NCBI RefSeq assembly: GCF_002117935.1
Contig: NZ_BDJE01000003.1
Span: 1 to 46,157 of the forward strand
Length of the DNA stretch: 46,157 nt
From: Nocardioides sp. PD653-B2
Lineage (GTDB): Bacteria; Actinomycetota; Actinomycetes; Propionibacteriales; Nocardioidaceae
Reading direction: 5' to 3'
A model generated the notes under the pieces. The model had not been told where the DNA came from. It did no database searches and was given only the letters and a program-made list of their open reading frames with translations. Shown piece after piece: positions 1 to 7,689 of the stretch. How positions within the stretch are numbered: position 1 is the first letter of the stretch; each line of letters begins with the position of its first letter. Both the position numbers and the translations under genes were made by a program.

Positions 1-1
1 C

Positions 2-319
2 GACCTCAACGAACACCGCTGGAACCAGGGCCACGACCCCACCCCACTGCTGCGCGAACAGGTGAACCTCACCCACCCCACCTGCGTGTTCCCGCACTGC
101 ACCCGACCATCCAGGTCCTGCGACGCCGACCACATCATCGACTACGACTCCGGCGGACCCACCTGCTCCTGCAACCTCGCCCCCCTGTGCCGCCACCACC
201 ACCGCCTCAAGACCCACGGCGGCTGGACCTACCAACGCACCACAGCCCGGGTGTTCCGCTGGACCAGCCCCCGCGGGCACGTGTACGTCCACGACCTCAC
301 CCACCCACGACATACCTGA
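2..319 (+). CDS. DUF222/13E12-type HNH endonuclease domain protein, C-terminal part (cut by window start)
   Basis: An open frame enters from the left edge and stops at 317-319, so only the C-terminal ~105 residues are visible and the start lies outside the window. The visible part has an HNH-type zinc-ribbon layout: a Cys pair in CVFPHC, an Asp-His (DADHI) core, an Asn-Leu segment (CNLAPLC) and a final H-H-H-R-L-K-T-H. This is the usual tail of actinobacterial DUF222 (13E12 repeat family) proteins, which occur in many copies per genome and have no settled role. The second DUF222 gene at the right edge has a different tail, so they are not recent copies of each other. The family call is firm; nuclease activity is inferred. 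Confidence 0.8.
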   Translation, partial: DLNEHRWNQGHDPTPLLREQVNLTHPTCVFPHCTRPSRSCDADHIIDYDSGGPTCSCNLAPLCRHHHRLKTHGGWTYQRTTARVFRWTSPRGHVYVHDLTHPRHT

Positions 320-327
320 CCCACCGA

Positions 328-351
328 CCCCGCCGGCCACGGCCGACGGGG
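328..351 (+). terminator. Hairpin downstream of the HNH gene
   Basis: CCCCG-C-CGGCC (328-338) faces GGCCG-A-CGGGG (341-351). This gives two 5-bp stems with one internal mismatch, 9 nt after the stop codon. There is no T-run, as is usual in high-GC actinobacteria. It is a probable intrinsic terminator. Confidence 0.4.
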
Positions 352-384
352 CCACAACCATGCCGACGCTGGGAGACTCGTGGG

Positions 385-474
385 GTGGAGTACGACCCCA
401 GTCAGTTTCGTGGCACGGCGCGGTACTACCGGGGTGGGCGTCCGCCGTACCCGGCTCGGCAGAGGTGTTCGTGA
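385..474 (+). pseudogene. N-terminal remnant of a SAM-dependent methyltransferase
   Basis: From a GTG at 385 the frame reads V-E-Y-D-P-S-Q-F-R-G-T-A-R-Y-Y-x-G-G-R-P-P-Y-P-A, then hits a stop at 472-474. The pattern YDPxxFRGTAxYYxxxRPPYP matches the characteristic start of a common actinobacterial class I methyltransferase family of about 250 residues. No Gly-rich SAM-binding motif or other body of the enzyme follows. I infer a decayed gene of which only the 5' end survives between the HNH gene and the DUF2568 gene. A chance short frame is possible but unlikely given how specific the motif is. Confidence 0.5.
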
Positions 475-501
475 CCGTGGCGACGCCGGGGACCGGCGCG
501 C
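475..501. other. Rest of the 320-501 intergenic stretch
   Basis: Apart from the hairpin at 328-351 and the methyltransferase remnant at 385-474, nothing else was recognised between the HNH stop and the DUF2568 gene. Confidence 0.4.
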
Positions 502-873
502 TCAGCGCCCGGCCGGCGGCCGAGCCCCGCTGACCTGACCCGGGAGGGCCGCGATCGACGGGAGCAGCGCGAGCGCGTTCACGACCACGGAGAAGACCAG
601 CAGCGCGAGCGCCCACGCCGGGTGCCCGGCGTCCCACAGGGCCCACGAGGCGAGCCCGAAGACGATCACCTTCACGACCGGTCGCCGGACCGGCCCGCCG
701 TACGTCGCCTTCGGCGACGCGACCAGGAACCATGCCGTCATCGCGGCGAGCGGAAGCAGCCAGACGAGCAGCCAGCGGGGGTCGTGCGCCCACCCCCAGA
801 CACCGAAGGCGGCGACCGCGAGCAGCTCGTCGAGGAAGACGAGCGCCAGCACCCACCATCCGAGAAACACCAT
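502..873 (-). CDS. DUF2568 (YrdB-like) small membrane protein
   Basis: A 123-aa protein starting at ATG 873, preceded on the minus strand by GAGGA about 7 nt away, so this start was preferred over longer in-frame extensions. It has three to four hydrophobic helices (about residues 1-25, 33-52, 67-84 and 86-108) with short charged loops. The segment around GGPVRRPVVKVIVFGLASWAL and the overall length fit the DUF2568/YrdB family of four-helix membrane proteins of unknown function. It is divergent from the esterase at 907 with only 33 bp between them, so the two share a promoter region. Function is unknown; the family call rests on memory of the pattern. Confidence 0.7.
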   Translation of the reverse strand: MVFLGWWVLALVFLDELLAVAAFGVWGWAHDPRWLLVWLLPLAAMTAWFLVASPKATYGGPVRRPVVKVIVFGLASWALWDAGHPAWALALLVFSVVVNALALLPSIAALPGQVSGARPPAGR

Positions 874-894
874 GGGCACATCCTCGCGGGTCAC

Positions 895-900
895 TACGGT
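895..900 (+). promoter_or_regulatory. -10 element for a leaderless esterase transcript
   Basis: TACGGT ends 6 nt before the ATG at 907. This is the spacing expected if transcription starts at the start codon. No Shine-Dalgarno sequence is present. Confidence 0.45.
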
Positions 901-906
901 TTCACC

Positions 907-1776
907 ATGCTGTTTCCCGAAGCCCGTCGCGCCGTCGAGGCCGCGGCCACCGACGTCCCCGTCTGGACCGAGGGCTACGACATCGACGCGGCCCGGGCGG
1001 AGGCCCGGGCCGCGGCCGCGGCCGACCCGCGCGAGGAGGTCGGCGAGGTCCGTGACGTCGACGCCGACGGGGTCCGCTGCCGGGTCTACGTGCCCGATGG
1101 CGCGGACGCCGGTCTGGTGATTCACCTGCACGGCGGTGGCTTCGTGTTCCACGACATCGACGTCCACGACGCGGGGGCGCGACGGCTCGCGAACCGGTCC
1201 GGGATGTCGGTGCTGAGCGTCGACTACCGCAGGCCGCCCGAGCACCCGTTCCCGGCCGCGCCGGACGACGTGTCCGCGGCGGTGGCCTGGGCCCGGCGCA
1301 GCACCGACGGGCCGTTGTTCGCGCACGGCGACAGCGCGGGCGGCAACCTCGCCCTGGTCGCGGCGCTGCGCCACCCGGGCGCGTTCGCGGCGGTCGCACT
1401 GATCTACCCCTTCCTCGACCCCACCGCCGGCTTCGAGTCCTACCGGACCGCCGCCGACGGGTTCGACCCGCGCGAGGCCGCCTGGTACTGGCAGCAGTAC
1501 GCCGCCGCGCCCGCCGACCTGACCGACCCCGACCTGGCCCCGCTCCTGTCCGACCGGCTCGGCACCCTGCCGCCGACACTGGTGGTGACCGCCGAGCACG
1601 ACCCGCTGCGCGACGAGGGCGAGGCGCTCGCGCAGCGGCTGGCCGAGGAGGGAGTCGCGGTGACCGCCACCCGCTACCTCGGTCAGATCCACGGCTTCTG
1701 GCGCCACGACCGCGTCTTCACACCCGCCGAGCCGCTCATGCGCCAGGTCGCCGGCTTCCTCCGGCTGCACGGCTGA
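907..1776 (+). CDS. Alpha/beta hydrolase, hormone-sensitive-lipase (HSL) type esterase
   Basis: A 289-aa cytoplasmic esterase/lipase-type hydrolase. The oxyanion-hole motif HGGGF lies at 75-79, and the nucleophile elbow GDSAGG places the catalytic Ser at 143. The acid is Asp232 (in TAEHDPLRDEG) and the base is His262 (in GQIHGFW). All are in standard HSL-family order and the length is typical. The start was set at ATG 907 because the fold begins directly after it and a -10-like TACGGT lies 6 nt upstream; a longer upstream frame overlaps the divergent DUF2568 gene. The substrate cannot be read from the sequence; carboxyl esters of short acyl chains are usual for the family. Confidence 0.88.
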   Translation: MLFPEARRAVEAAATDVPVWTEGYDIDAARAEARAAAAADPREEVGEVRDVDADGVRCRVYVPDGADAGLVIHLHGGGFVFHDIDVHDAGARRLANRSGMSVLSVDYRRPPEHPFPAAPDDVSAAVAWARRSTDGPLFAHGDSAGGNLALVAALRHPGAFAAVALIYPFLDPTAGFESYRTAADGFDPREAAWYWQQYAAAPADLTDPDLAPLLSDRLGTLPPTLVVTAEHDPLRDEGEALAQRLAEEGVAVTATRYLGQIHGFWRHDRVFTPAEPLMRQVAGFLRLHG

Positions 1777-1789
1777 AGGTCCCTGCTGA

Positions 1790-1795
1790 CAGGAT
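1790..1795 (+). promoter_or_regulatory. -10-like element for rpiB
   Basis: CAGGAT lies exactly 6 nt before the rpiB ATG, in the arrangement seen at other probable leaderless starts in this window. The first base deviates from TANNNT. Confidence 0.3.
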
Positions 1796-1801
1796 GGTGC
1801 C

Positions 1802-2320
1802 ATGCGCGTGCACCTCGGCTGCGACCATGCCGGACTCGATCTCAAGGAACACCTCACGGGTTGGCTGACCGCCCACGGCTACGAGCCGGTCGACCACGGC
1901 CCGTTCGTCTACGACGCCGTCGACGACTACCCGGTCTTCTGCCTCCGCGCCGCCGCGGGTGTGGCCGAGGACCGGGCCGCCGGCCTCGACAGTCTCGGCG
2001 TCGTCATCGGCGGGTCGGGCAACGGCGAGCAGATGGCGGCGAACAAGGTGCGCGGCATCCGCTGCGCCCTCGTCTGGTCCGAGGAGACGGCCCGGCTCGC
2101 CCGCGAGCACAACGACGCGCAGGTCGTGTCGGTCGGCGGCCGGATGCACTCGCGCGAGGACATGACCCGCTTCGTCGAGGTCTTCCTCGCCGAGCCGTTC
2201 AGTGGCGACGAGCGGCACGTACGCCGGATCGGCCAGCTCACGTCCTACGAGGAGACCGGCGTCCTCCCGCCGCTCCCCGCGTCGGCACAGCTGTCCGGCG
2301 ACGCCCCGGCCGATGCCTGA
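1802..2320 (+). CDS. rpiB: Ribose-5-phosphate isomerase B
   Basis: A 172-aa RpiB/LacAB-family sugar-phosphate isomerase that interconverts ribulose-5-phosphate and ribose-5-phosphate in the pentose phosphate pathway. Family signatures visible are the N-terminal V-H-L-G-C-D-H-A-G substrate loop, the GGSGNGEQ(M)AANK-RGIRC anion-binding stretch and the AREHNDAQVVSVGGRM segment. Length is usual for actinobacterial RpiB. Its stop overlaps the start of the following DNA glycosylase gene (ATG 2313), so the two are probably translated together. Mycobacterium keeps the same rpiB-nei-tig neighbourhood. Alternative assignment as another RpiB/LacA family isomerase is less likely given this context. Confidence 0.9.
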   Translation: MRVHLGCDHAGLDLKEHLTGWLTAHGYEPVDHGPFVYDAVDDYPVFCLRAAAGVAEDRAAGLDSLGVVIGGSGNGEQMAANKVRGIRCALVWSEETARLAREHNDAQVVSVGGRMHSREDMTRFVEVFLAEPFSGDERHVRRIGQLTSYEETGVLPPLPASAQLSGDAPADA

Positions 2321-3162
2321 GGGCCACACCCTCCACCGCCTCGCCGACGAGATCTCCGCGACCTTCGCCGGCCGCGTGGTGCGGGCGGGCAGCCCGCAGG
2401 GCCGCTTCGCCGACTCGGCCGCGCTCGTGGACGGTCAGGTGCTGGTCGGCGCCGAGGCCTGGGGCAAGCACCTCTTCATCGGCTTCCCCGACGACCGCTT
2501 CGTGCACGTCCACCTCGGGCTCTACGGCAAGTTCGACGTCCACTCCGGTGTCGAGCACGTGCCGGAGGCGGTCGGCCAGGTCCGCCTCCGCCTCGTGGCA
2601 GCTGACCGCGACCGGCACGCCTACGCCGACCTGCGCGGTGCGACCACGTGCGAGCTGGTCACCCGCGAGCAGCGGCAGGCGGTCTTCGACCGCTCCGGGC
2701 CCGACCCGCTGCGGGAGCACGCCGACCCGATGCTCGCGTGGGAGCGGATCCGGCGCAGCAAGGCGCCCATCGGCGGGCTGCTCATGGACCAGTCCGTGCT
2801 CGCCGGGGTCGGCAACGTCTACCGCGCCGAGCTGCTGTTCCGGCACCGCATGCACCCGCTGCGCCCGGGCCACACGCTCCGGGTCGGCCAGTGGCGCGCG
2901 ATGTGGGACGACCTCGTCGAGCTGATGCGCGAGGGGGTCCGCACCGGCCGGATCGACACGGTCCGCCCCGAGCACCTGCCCGAGGCCATGGGCCGCCCCC
3001 CCGCGCAAGGACGACCACGGCGGTGAGGTCTACGTCTACCGGCGCACGGGCCAGCCCTGCCACCTCTGCGGGACCCCGGTCCGCACCGAGGTGCTCCAGA
3101 CGAGAAACCTGTTCTGGTGCGCGCATTGCCAACCTCGGTTCCGGTCGCGAGCACTACGATGA
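2313..3162 (+). pseudogene. Fpg/Nei-family DNA glycosylase, frameshifted before its zinc finger
   Basis: The frame starting at ATG 2313 encodes the base-excision fold of Fpg/Nei glycosylases. The N-terminal Met-Pro-Glu-Gly supplies the catalytic Pro2/Glu3, followed by WGKHLF and the H2TH region KAPIGGLLMDQSVLAGVGNVYRAE. It reaches an early stop at 3024-3026 (237 aa). The C-terminal zinc finger is intact in the +1 frame: PCHLCG ... WCAHCQ, four Cys in the CxxC-x16-CxxC pattern, ending at 3160-3162. The switch occurs at a run of seven C's at 2996-3002; six C's would restore a ~282-aa enzyme. This could be a sequencing indel, a real mutation or slippage. The gene overlaps rpiB and would end just before the phosphatase gene. 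Confidence 0.82.
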
Positions 3163-3191
3163 CGCCACCCGATCAACGAGGACCGACCACG

Positions 3192-4295
3192 ATGACCGCT
3201 CGCCCTGAGGCAGTCCGGCCCGCCCGGTCCTCGTGGAGGAAGTCCGGCCTGCGCCGGACGCTGCGCCACGGTGTCGCCCCGCAGAACCGGACGATCACCT
3301 GGCTGGTCGCCCTCACGGCGGCCGTCACCGCCGCCATCGTGGCCTGGCCGACCGTCGTCCCGATGACCACGCTGATGGTGCCGTTGCTGCTCGGCAGCCT
3401 CCTCCTGGGCCCGCGCCAGCTCCCGTGGTTCGTGGTCTTCCTGATGGTGATGCTGATGCTCGCCATCGCCCGCCAGCAGGAGATCACCCCGCGGACCGTG
3501 GTGGCGATCGCGATCCTCTTCCTGCTCTGCTTCATCGTCCTGGTCACGTCGTTCCGCCGCTCCCGCCTGGGAGTCGCGGGGGTGCTCGGCGAGTCGATGC
3601 TGGTCGACCTGCGCGACCGGATCCTCAACCAGGGCGGTGTCCCGTCGCTGACCGACGAGTGGCTGGTGGAGATCGCGCTGCGCTCCGCCGGGGGTACGCC
3701 GTTCGCCGGCGACTTCGTCGTCTCCACCCGGCCCCGCCACAGCAACCGGGTCGAGATCGCGGTGGTCGACGTGTCCGGCAAGGGCGAGCAGGCCGGCACC
3801 CGAGCGCTGCTCCTGTCCGGCGCGTTCGGCGGGCTGCTCGGCGCGCTGCCGCCGGAGGAGTTCCTGCCGGCGGCCAACGACTACCTGCTGCGCCAGGACT
3901 GGGAGGAGGGCTTCGCGACCGCCCTGCACCTCTCGCTCGACACCGAGACCGGCCAGTTCGAGGTGCGTACGGCGGGCCACCCGCCGGCCGCCCAGCTCGA
4001 TGCGGGCTCCGGTCGCTGGACGGTCCACGAGGGCGACGGCCCGGTGCTCGGCCTCATCGAGGACGCCGAGTTCAAGATGGTCGCCGGCGTGATGCGCCAC
4101 CGCGACGCGCTGCTGCTCTACACCGACGGCATGGTCGAGACACCCCGCCGCGACATCGCGCTGGGCATCGACCGGATGCTCGGCCAGGCCGAGCAGCTGC
4201 TGCGCGGGACCTTCGAGGGAGGCGCGGACCGTCTGGTCGACGCGCTGGGCTCGGAGAACGACGACCGCGCCTTGGTGCTGGTCCACCGGCGCTGA
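3192..4295 (+). CDS. Membrane SpoIIE/PP2C-type serine phosphatase
   Basis: A 367-aa protein with a membrane N-terminus (hydrophobic segments near 35-52, 57-72, 78-93 and 101-120) and a cytoplasmic SpoIIE/RsbU-type PP2C domain from about 160. The metal-binding motifs are present: FAGDF (Asp174), VVDVSGKG (Asp193), GHPP at 262-265, LYTDGMVE (Asp312) and NDDRA at 356-360. Such enzymes dephosphorylate phospho-Ser/Thr proteins, often anti-sigma antagonists. ATG 3192 was chosen because GAGGA sits 9 nt upstream; ATG 3159, which overlaps the stop of the frame-corrected glycosylase, is an alternative. No sensor domain other than the membrane part is visible. It lies 1.8 kb from a membrane kinase gene and may oppose it, but that is inference. 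Confidence 0.85.
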   Translation: MTARPEAVRPARSSWRKSGLRRTLRHGVAPQNRTITWLVALTAAVTAAIVAWPTVVPMTTLMVPLLLGSLLLGPRQLPWFVVFLMVMLMLAIARQQEITPRTVVAIAILFLLCFIVLVTSFRRSRLGVAGVLGESMLVDLRDRILNQGGVPSLTDEWLVEIALRSAGGTPFAGDFVVSTRPRHSNRVEIAVVDVSGKGEQAGTRALLLSGAFGGLLGALPPEEFLPAANDYLLRQDWEEGFATALHLSLDTETGQFEVRTAGHPPAAQLDAGSGRWTVHEGDGPVLGLIEDAEFKMVAGVMRHRDALLLYTDGMVETPRRDIALGIDRMLGQAEQLLRGTFEGGADRLVDALGSENDDRALVLVHRR

Positions 4296-4406
4296 GCCTG
4301 CTCACCGGGGAGCCCTCGGTTGGGGCGGAGGGGTCGCGGTGTGGCACCATGACACCGCACATTTACGCCTGCGAACCCCACCCATGTTCACGGCGGATGT
4401 GTGCGC

Positions 4407-4480
4407 GCGGATGTAGCTCAATGGTAGAGCCCCAGTCTTCCAAACTGGCTACGCGGGTTCGATTCCCGTCATCCGCTCCA
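4407..4480 (+). tRNA. tRNA-Gly (anticodon TCC)
   Basis: The acceptor stem GCGGATG (4407-4413) pairs with CATCCGC (4470-4476). The anticodon stem CCAGT/ACTGG encloses the loop CTTCCAA, giving anticodon TCC. The T arm contains GGTTCGATTCC. Discriminator T is followed by an encoded CCA (4478-4480). Confidence 0.95.
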
Positions 4481-4526
4481 AGCAGGGCCAGGAGCGTGCC
4501 GATCACGCCCCAGGGGTCCCGTTTGG

Positions 4527-4599
4527 CGGGGCGTAGCGTAGTGGCTAGCGCGCCTGCTTTGGGAGCAGGAGATCGCAGGTTCGAGTCCTGTCGCCCCGA
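4527..4599 (+). tRNA. tRNA-Pro (anticodon TGG)
   Basis: The acceptor stem CGGGGCG (4527-4533) pairs with CGCCCCG (4592-4598). The anticodon stem CCTGC/GCAGG encloses loop TTTGGGA, so the anticodon is TGG at 4560-4562. The T arm contains GGTTCGAGTCC. Discriminator is A4599 and CCA is not encoded. It lies 46 nt after tRNA-Gly and is probably co-transcribed with it. Confidence 0.95.
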
Positions 4600-4660
4600 C
4601 GCCCAGCAGCAGACCCAGAGACACCAGATGCACCACCACGAACGAATGAGGAGAACACCT

Positions 4661-6058
4661 GTGAAGAGCGCCGTCGAGACCTTGAGCCCGACCAGGGCCA
4701 AGCTGACCGTCGAGGTGCCCTTCGAGGAGCTCAAGCCGAGCCTCGACGCGGCGTACAAGAAGATCGCCCAGCAGATCAACGTCCCCGGCTTCCGCCGCGG
4801 CAAGGTCCCGCCGATGGTCATCGACCGTCAGGTCGGCCGCGGTGCGGTGCTCGACGAGGCGATCAACGAGGTCCTGCCGAAGAAGTACCTGGAGGCGCTC
4901 GAGGCGAACTCGCTCCAGCCGATCGCCCAGCCGGAGATCGAGGTGACCAAGTTCGAGGACAACGAGACCCTCGAGTTCACCGCCGAGGTCGACATCCGTC
5001 CCGAGATCACGCTGCCGTCGTACGACGGCCTCGAGGCCGAGGTCGACGACATCGAGCTGACCGACACCGAGGTCGACGAGCAGGTCGAGGCGCTGCGCGA
5101 GCGGTTCGCCACCCTGGTCGACGTCGAGCGCCCGGCCGCCGACGGCGACTTCGTCGTGCTCGACCTCAAGGCCACCAAGGACGGCGAGGTGCTCGAGGGC
5201 GCCGAGGTGTCCGGCATGTCCTACAAGGTGGGCCGCGGCGGCATGCTCGACGGCCTCGACGAGGCGCTGACCGGCATGGCCGCGGGCGACGAGAAGACCT
5301 TCCAGTCCCAGCTCGTGGGCGGCGACCTGATCGGCGAGGAGGTCGAGGTCACCGTCAGCGTCAGCCAGGTGCAGGAGCAGGAGCTCCCCGACCTCGACGA
5401 CGAGTTCGCCCAGATGGCCTCGGAGTTCGACACCGTCGGCGAGCTCACCGACGACGTGCGCGAGCGCCTGGGCCGCGGCAAGCGCCTCGAGCAGGCCGCG
5501 GCCGCCCGTGACGCCGTGCTCGAGCAGCTGCTGGAGAAGGTCGACGTCCCGCTGCCCGAGGTCGTCGTCACCGACGAGCTCAACGCCCGCCGCACGAACA
5601 TCGAGCAGCAGCTCGCGTACGCCGGCATCACGATGGACAAGTACCTCGAGGACGAGGGCCAGACCCTGGAGGAGTTCGAGGCCGACCTCGACCGCCGGGT
5701 CCGGGACGCGGTCGCCGCGCAGTTCATCCTCGACGAGATCGCGAAGGCCGAGGAGTTCGGCATCGACCAGGCCGAGCTCTCCGAGCACCTCGTCCGCCGC
5801 GCCCAGCAGTCCGGCCAGGACCCGCAGGAGTTCGCGAACCACATGTTCGAGCACAACCACATCCCGGAGCTGGTCCAGGAGATCCTGCGTGGCAAGGCGC
5901 TGGCCCGGATCGTCGAGAGCGCGGTCGTCAAGGACGCCTCGGGCAACGTGGTCGAGCTGAAGAACCTGCGCCCCGACGGCACCATCGGTGAGCCCGAGGC
6001 CGAGGTCGCCACGGACGACGCTGCGGACGACGCTGCCGAGGACAAGACCGAGGAGTGA
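4661..6058 (+). CDS. tig: Trigger factor
   Basis: A 465-aa ribosome-associated chaperone and peptidyl-prolyl isomerase that meets nascent chains at the exit tunnel. The ribosome-binding signature GFRRGKVP lies at 43-50. A FKBP-type PPIase domain (about 155-245) contains GMLDGLDEALTGMAAGDEKTF, and a long helical C-terminal chaperone domain follows with an acidic, low-complexity tail. The GTG at 4661 is chosen because GAGGAG sits 7 nt upstream (4648-4653) and the family begins with this short K-S-A-V-E-T-L start; the open frame itself continues far upstream through the tRNAs and is not real there. tRNA-Gly/tRNA-Pro immediately before tig is also the mycobacterial arrangement as I recall it. In most actinobacteria clpP1 follows tig directly; here 17 kb intervenes. 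Confidence 0.97.
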   Translation: MKSAVETLSPTRAKLTVEVPFEELKPSLDAAYKKIAQQINVPGFRRGKVPPMVIDRQVGRGAVLDEAINEVLPKKYLEALEANSLQPIAQPEIEVTKFEDNETLEFTAEVDIRPEITLPSYDGLEAEVDDIELTDTEVDEQVEALRERFATLVDVERPAADGDFVVLDLKATKDGEVLEGAEVSGMSYKVGRGGMLDGLDEALTGMAAGDEKTFQSQLVGGDLIGEEVEVTVSVSQVQEQELPDLDDEFAQMASEFDTVGELTDDVRERLGRGKRLEQAAAARDAVLEQLLEKVDVPLPEVVVTDELNARRTNIEQQLAYAGITMDKYLEDEGQTLEEFEADLDRRVRDAVAAQFILDEIAKAEEFGIDQAELSEHLVRRAQQSGQDPQEFANHMFEHNHIPELVQEILRGKALARIVESAVVKDASGNVVELKNLRPDGTIGEPEAEVATDDAADDAAEDKTEE

Positions 6059-6087
6059 GCCGGTCTGGTCCTGGGTAGAACCCCAGC

Positions 6088-7677
6088 GTGACCAGGCACT
6101 CGGGTGTCATCGGTGGCGAGGACGCCGCCTGGCGTCCCCCTGCGCAGACGGGCACCACCACCACGGAGTCGCTCGCCGGGTACGACCACCTCACGGAGGT
6201 CGGCCGCGGCGGCGACTCCGTGGTGTTTCGCGCCCGCGACGTCGCGATGAACCGCGACGTCGCCGTCAAGGTGCTGCAGACCGACGACGAGCGGGCCGCG
6301 GCGCGCTTCGTCCGGGAGATCGAGATCACCGTGGCGCTGGGGCGCCAGCACCCCAACATCGTCAACATCCTCACCACCGGCACGACCGAGTCCGGTCACC
6401 CGGCGATCGTCATGGACTTCTACGAGAGCGGGTCGCTCGACGACCGGCTCCGGTCGCACGGGCCGCTGCCGGTCGACGAGGTCGTCACGATCGGTGCGGT
6501 GCTCGCCGACGCGCTCGCGTTCGCCCACAGCCACGGGGTGCTGCACCGCGACGTGAAACCGCAGAACGTGCTCGTCCTGCCGACCTCGTGGGTGCTCGCC
6601 GACTTCGGGATCGCCCGGCTGGTCGACTCCGAGCACACCTCGTCGGTCGAGACGTTCACCTACCGGCACGCCTCGCCGCAGATCCTCGACGGCCAGCCGC
6701 CGACAGCCGCCGACGACCTCTGGTCCCTGGGCTCCACCCTCTACACGCTCGTCGACGGCCGCCCGCCGTTCGCGAGCGACGACCCCGACGACGACTCCGC
6801 GCTCGCCTACCTGCGGCGGGCCCGCACCGAGCCGCACCGCGCGCTGTCCGGGACGGACGCGGGCGCGCTGGCCGCGGTCGTCGATCGCTGCCTGGCCAAG
6901 GACCCCGAGAGGCGCTGGCAGTCGGCGGCGGAGCTGCGCGACGCCCTGTCCCGGCTGCGGGTGACCGCCTGGGAGCCCGGCGCCGCCCGGTCGCCGCTCG
7001 CCTCCGCGCCGGCCGCGGCACCGGCCGAGGCGCCGCCCCCGGTCGCGCCGGACCCCGTCGCCCTCTCGGTGCTGGCCCACGCGCCGCGACCGGTGGTCGA
7101 CGAGTCACCGACCGGCCTCCGGCCGGTGGAGCCGACCAGCGATCCGGCACCCTCGCTCCAGCACCGCGAGCCCGCTCCGCCCGCTGCCCCGTCGACCGAG
7201 CGCCCCCACCACGGCCGACGCTGGCTGCTGCTCGGGCTCGGCGGTGCGGCCCTCCTGATCGGTCTGGTGCTCGGGATCGTCGGTGCGGTGCTCCGCTCCG
7301 ACGGCGACGCCCCCCCGATCGAGACCCCCGCCGCCGACCTCGGGGCGCCGGTGCCGTCGCTGAGCTCGGCACCCACCGAGTCCGGTGAGGCGCAGCTGCG
7401 GCGGGCCGACCCCCGGCTCGCATTCGACTTCCTGAAGCTCCGCAGCGACGGCACCTCGCTGGCGCTGAAGTGGAACGACCCGAGCGACGGGGAGGGCGAC
7501 TTCGTGCTGTCGCAGACGTCGCCCGAGGAGGTGCCGGAGTTCGAGTTCCGGGCCGGGACGACGGAGGCGACGGTGCCCTTCGTGATCCCCGACCACAGCA
7601 GGGCCTGCTTCGTGATGACGGTGCATCTCCCCACCGGCGAGATCGGCATCACCGACTCGCGCTGCGTCACCCGCTAG
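6088..7677 (+). CDS. Transmembrane Ser/Thr protein kinase with FN3-like ectodomain
   Basis: A 529-aa kinase. The catalytic domain spans about 33-290: glycine loop VGRGGDSVVF, VAVK with Lys61, HRDVKPQN with Asp155, DFG at 172-174 and DDLWSLG. The activation segment is odd: HTSSVETFTYRHASPQ, where the usual GTPxYxAPE has become RHASPQ. A Pro/Ala-rich juxtamembrane linker (295-375) leads to one transmembrane helix (379-402). A ~90-residue extracellular region follows that resembles a fibronectin-III fold; there are no PASTA repeats. GTG 6088 has TAGAAC 6 nt upstream. It converges on the minus-strand secretion operon with a 12-nt gap. Kinase fold is certain; that it phosphorylates FHA partners across the gap is inference. 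Confidence 0.9.
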   Translation: MTRHSGVIGGEDAAWRPPAQTGTTTTESLAGYDHLTEVGRGGDSVVFRARDVAMNRDVAVKVLQTDDERAAARFVREIEITVALGRQHPNIVNILTTGTTESGHPAIVMDFYESGSLDDRLRSHGPLPVDEVVTIGAVLADALAFAHSHGVLHRDVKPQNVLVLPTSWVLADFGIARLVDSEHTSSVETFTYRHASPQILDGQPPTAADDLWSLGSTLYTLVDGRPPFASDDPDDDSALAYLRRARTEPHRALSGTDAGALAAVVDRCLAKDPERRWQSAAELRDALSRLRVTAWEPGAARSPLASAPAAAPAEAPPPVAPDPVALSVLAHAPRPVVDESPTGLRPVEPTSDPAPSLQHREPAPPAAPSTERPHHGRRWLLLGLGGAALLIGLVLGIVGAVLRSDGDAPPIETPAADLGAPVPSLSSAPTESGEAQLRRADPRLAFDFLKLRSDGTSLALKWNDPSDGEGDFVLSQTSPEEVPEFEFRAGTTEATVPFVIPDHSRACFVMTVHLPTGEIGITDSRCVTR

Positions 7678-7689
7678 CGCCGCAGCCCG

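Noticed and set aside
502..1857. A 451-codon minus-strand frame that includes the DUF2568 protein
   Set aside because: The upstream 328 codons are antisense to the esterase and low in complexity; the real start is ATG 873 with a Shine-Dalgarno sequence.
4320..4350. tRNA-Gly promoter (TTGGGG ... CACCAT)
   Set aside because: The 19-nt spacing and poor -10 make it indistinguishable from chance.
4407..4599. tRNA genes as an integration site for a genomic island
   Set aside because: No integrase and no partial tRNA duplicate was seen; the neighbouring genes are core.
3233..6058. A 941-codon open frame running through the phosphatase, both tRNAs and tig
   Set aside because: Only the part from GTG 4661 is trigger factor; the upstream part is an out-of-frame shadow of the phosphatase gene and crosses two tRNA genes.
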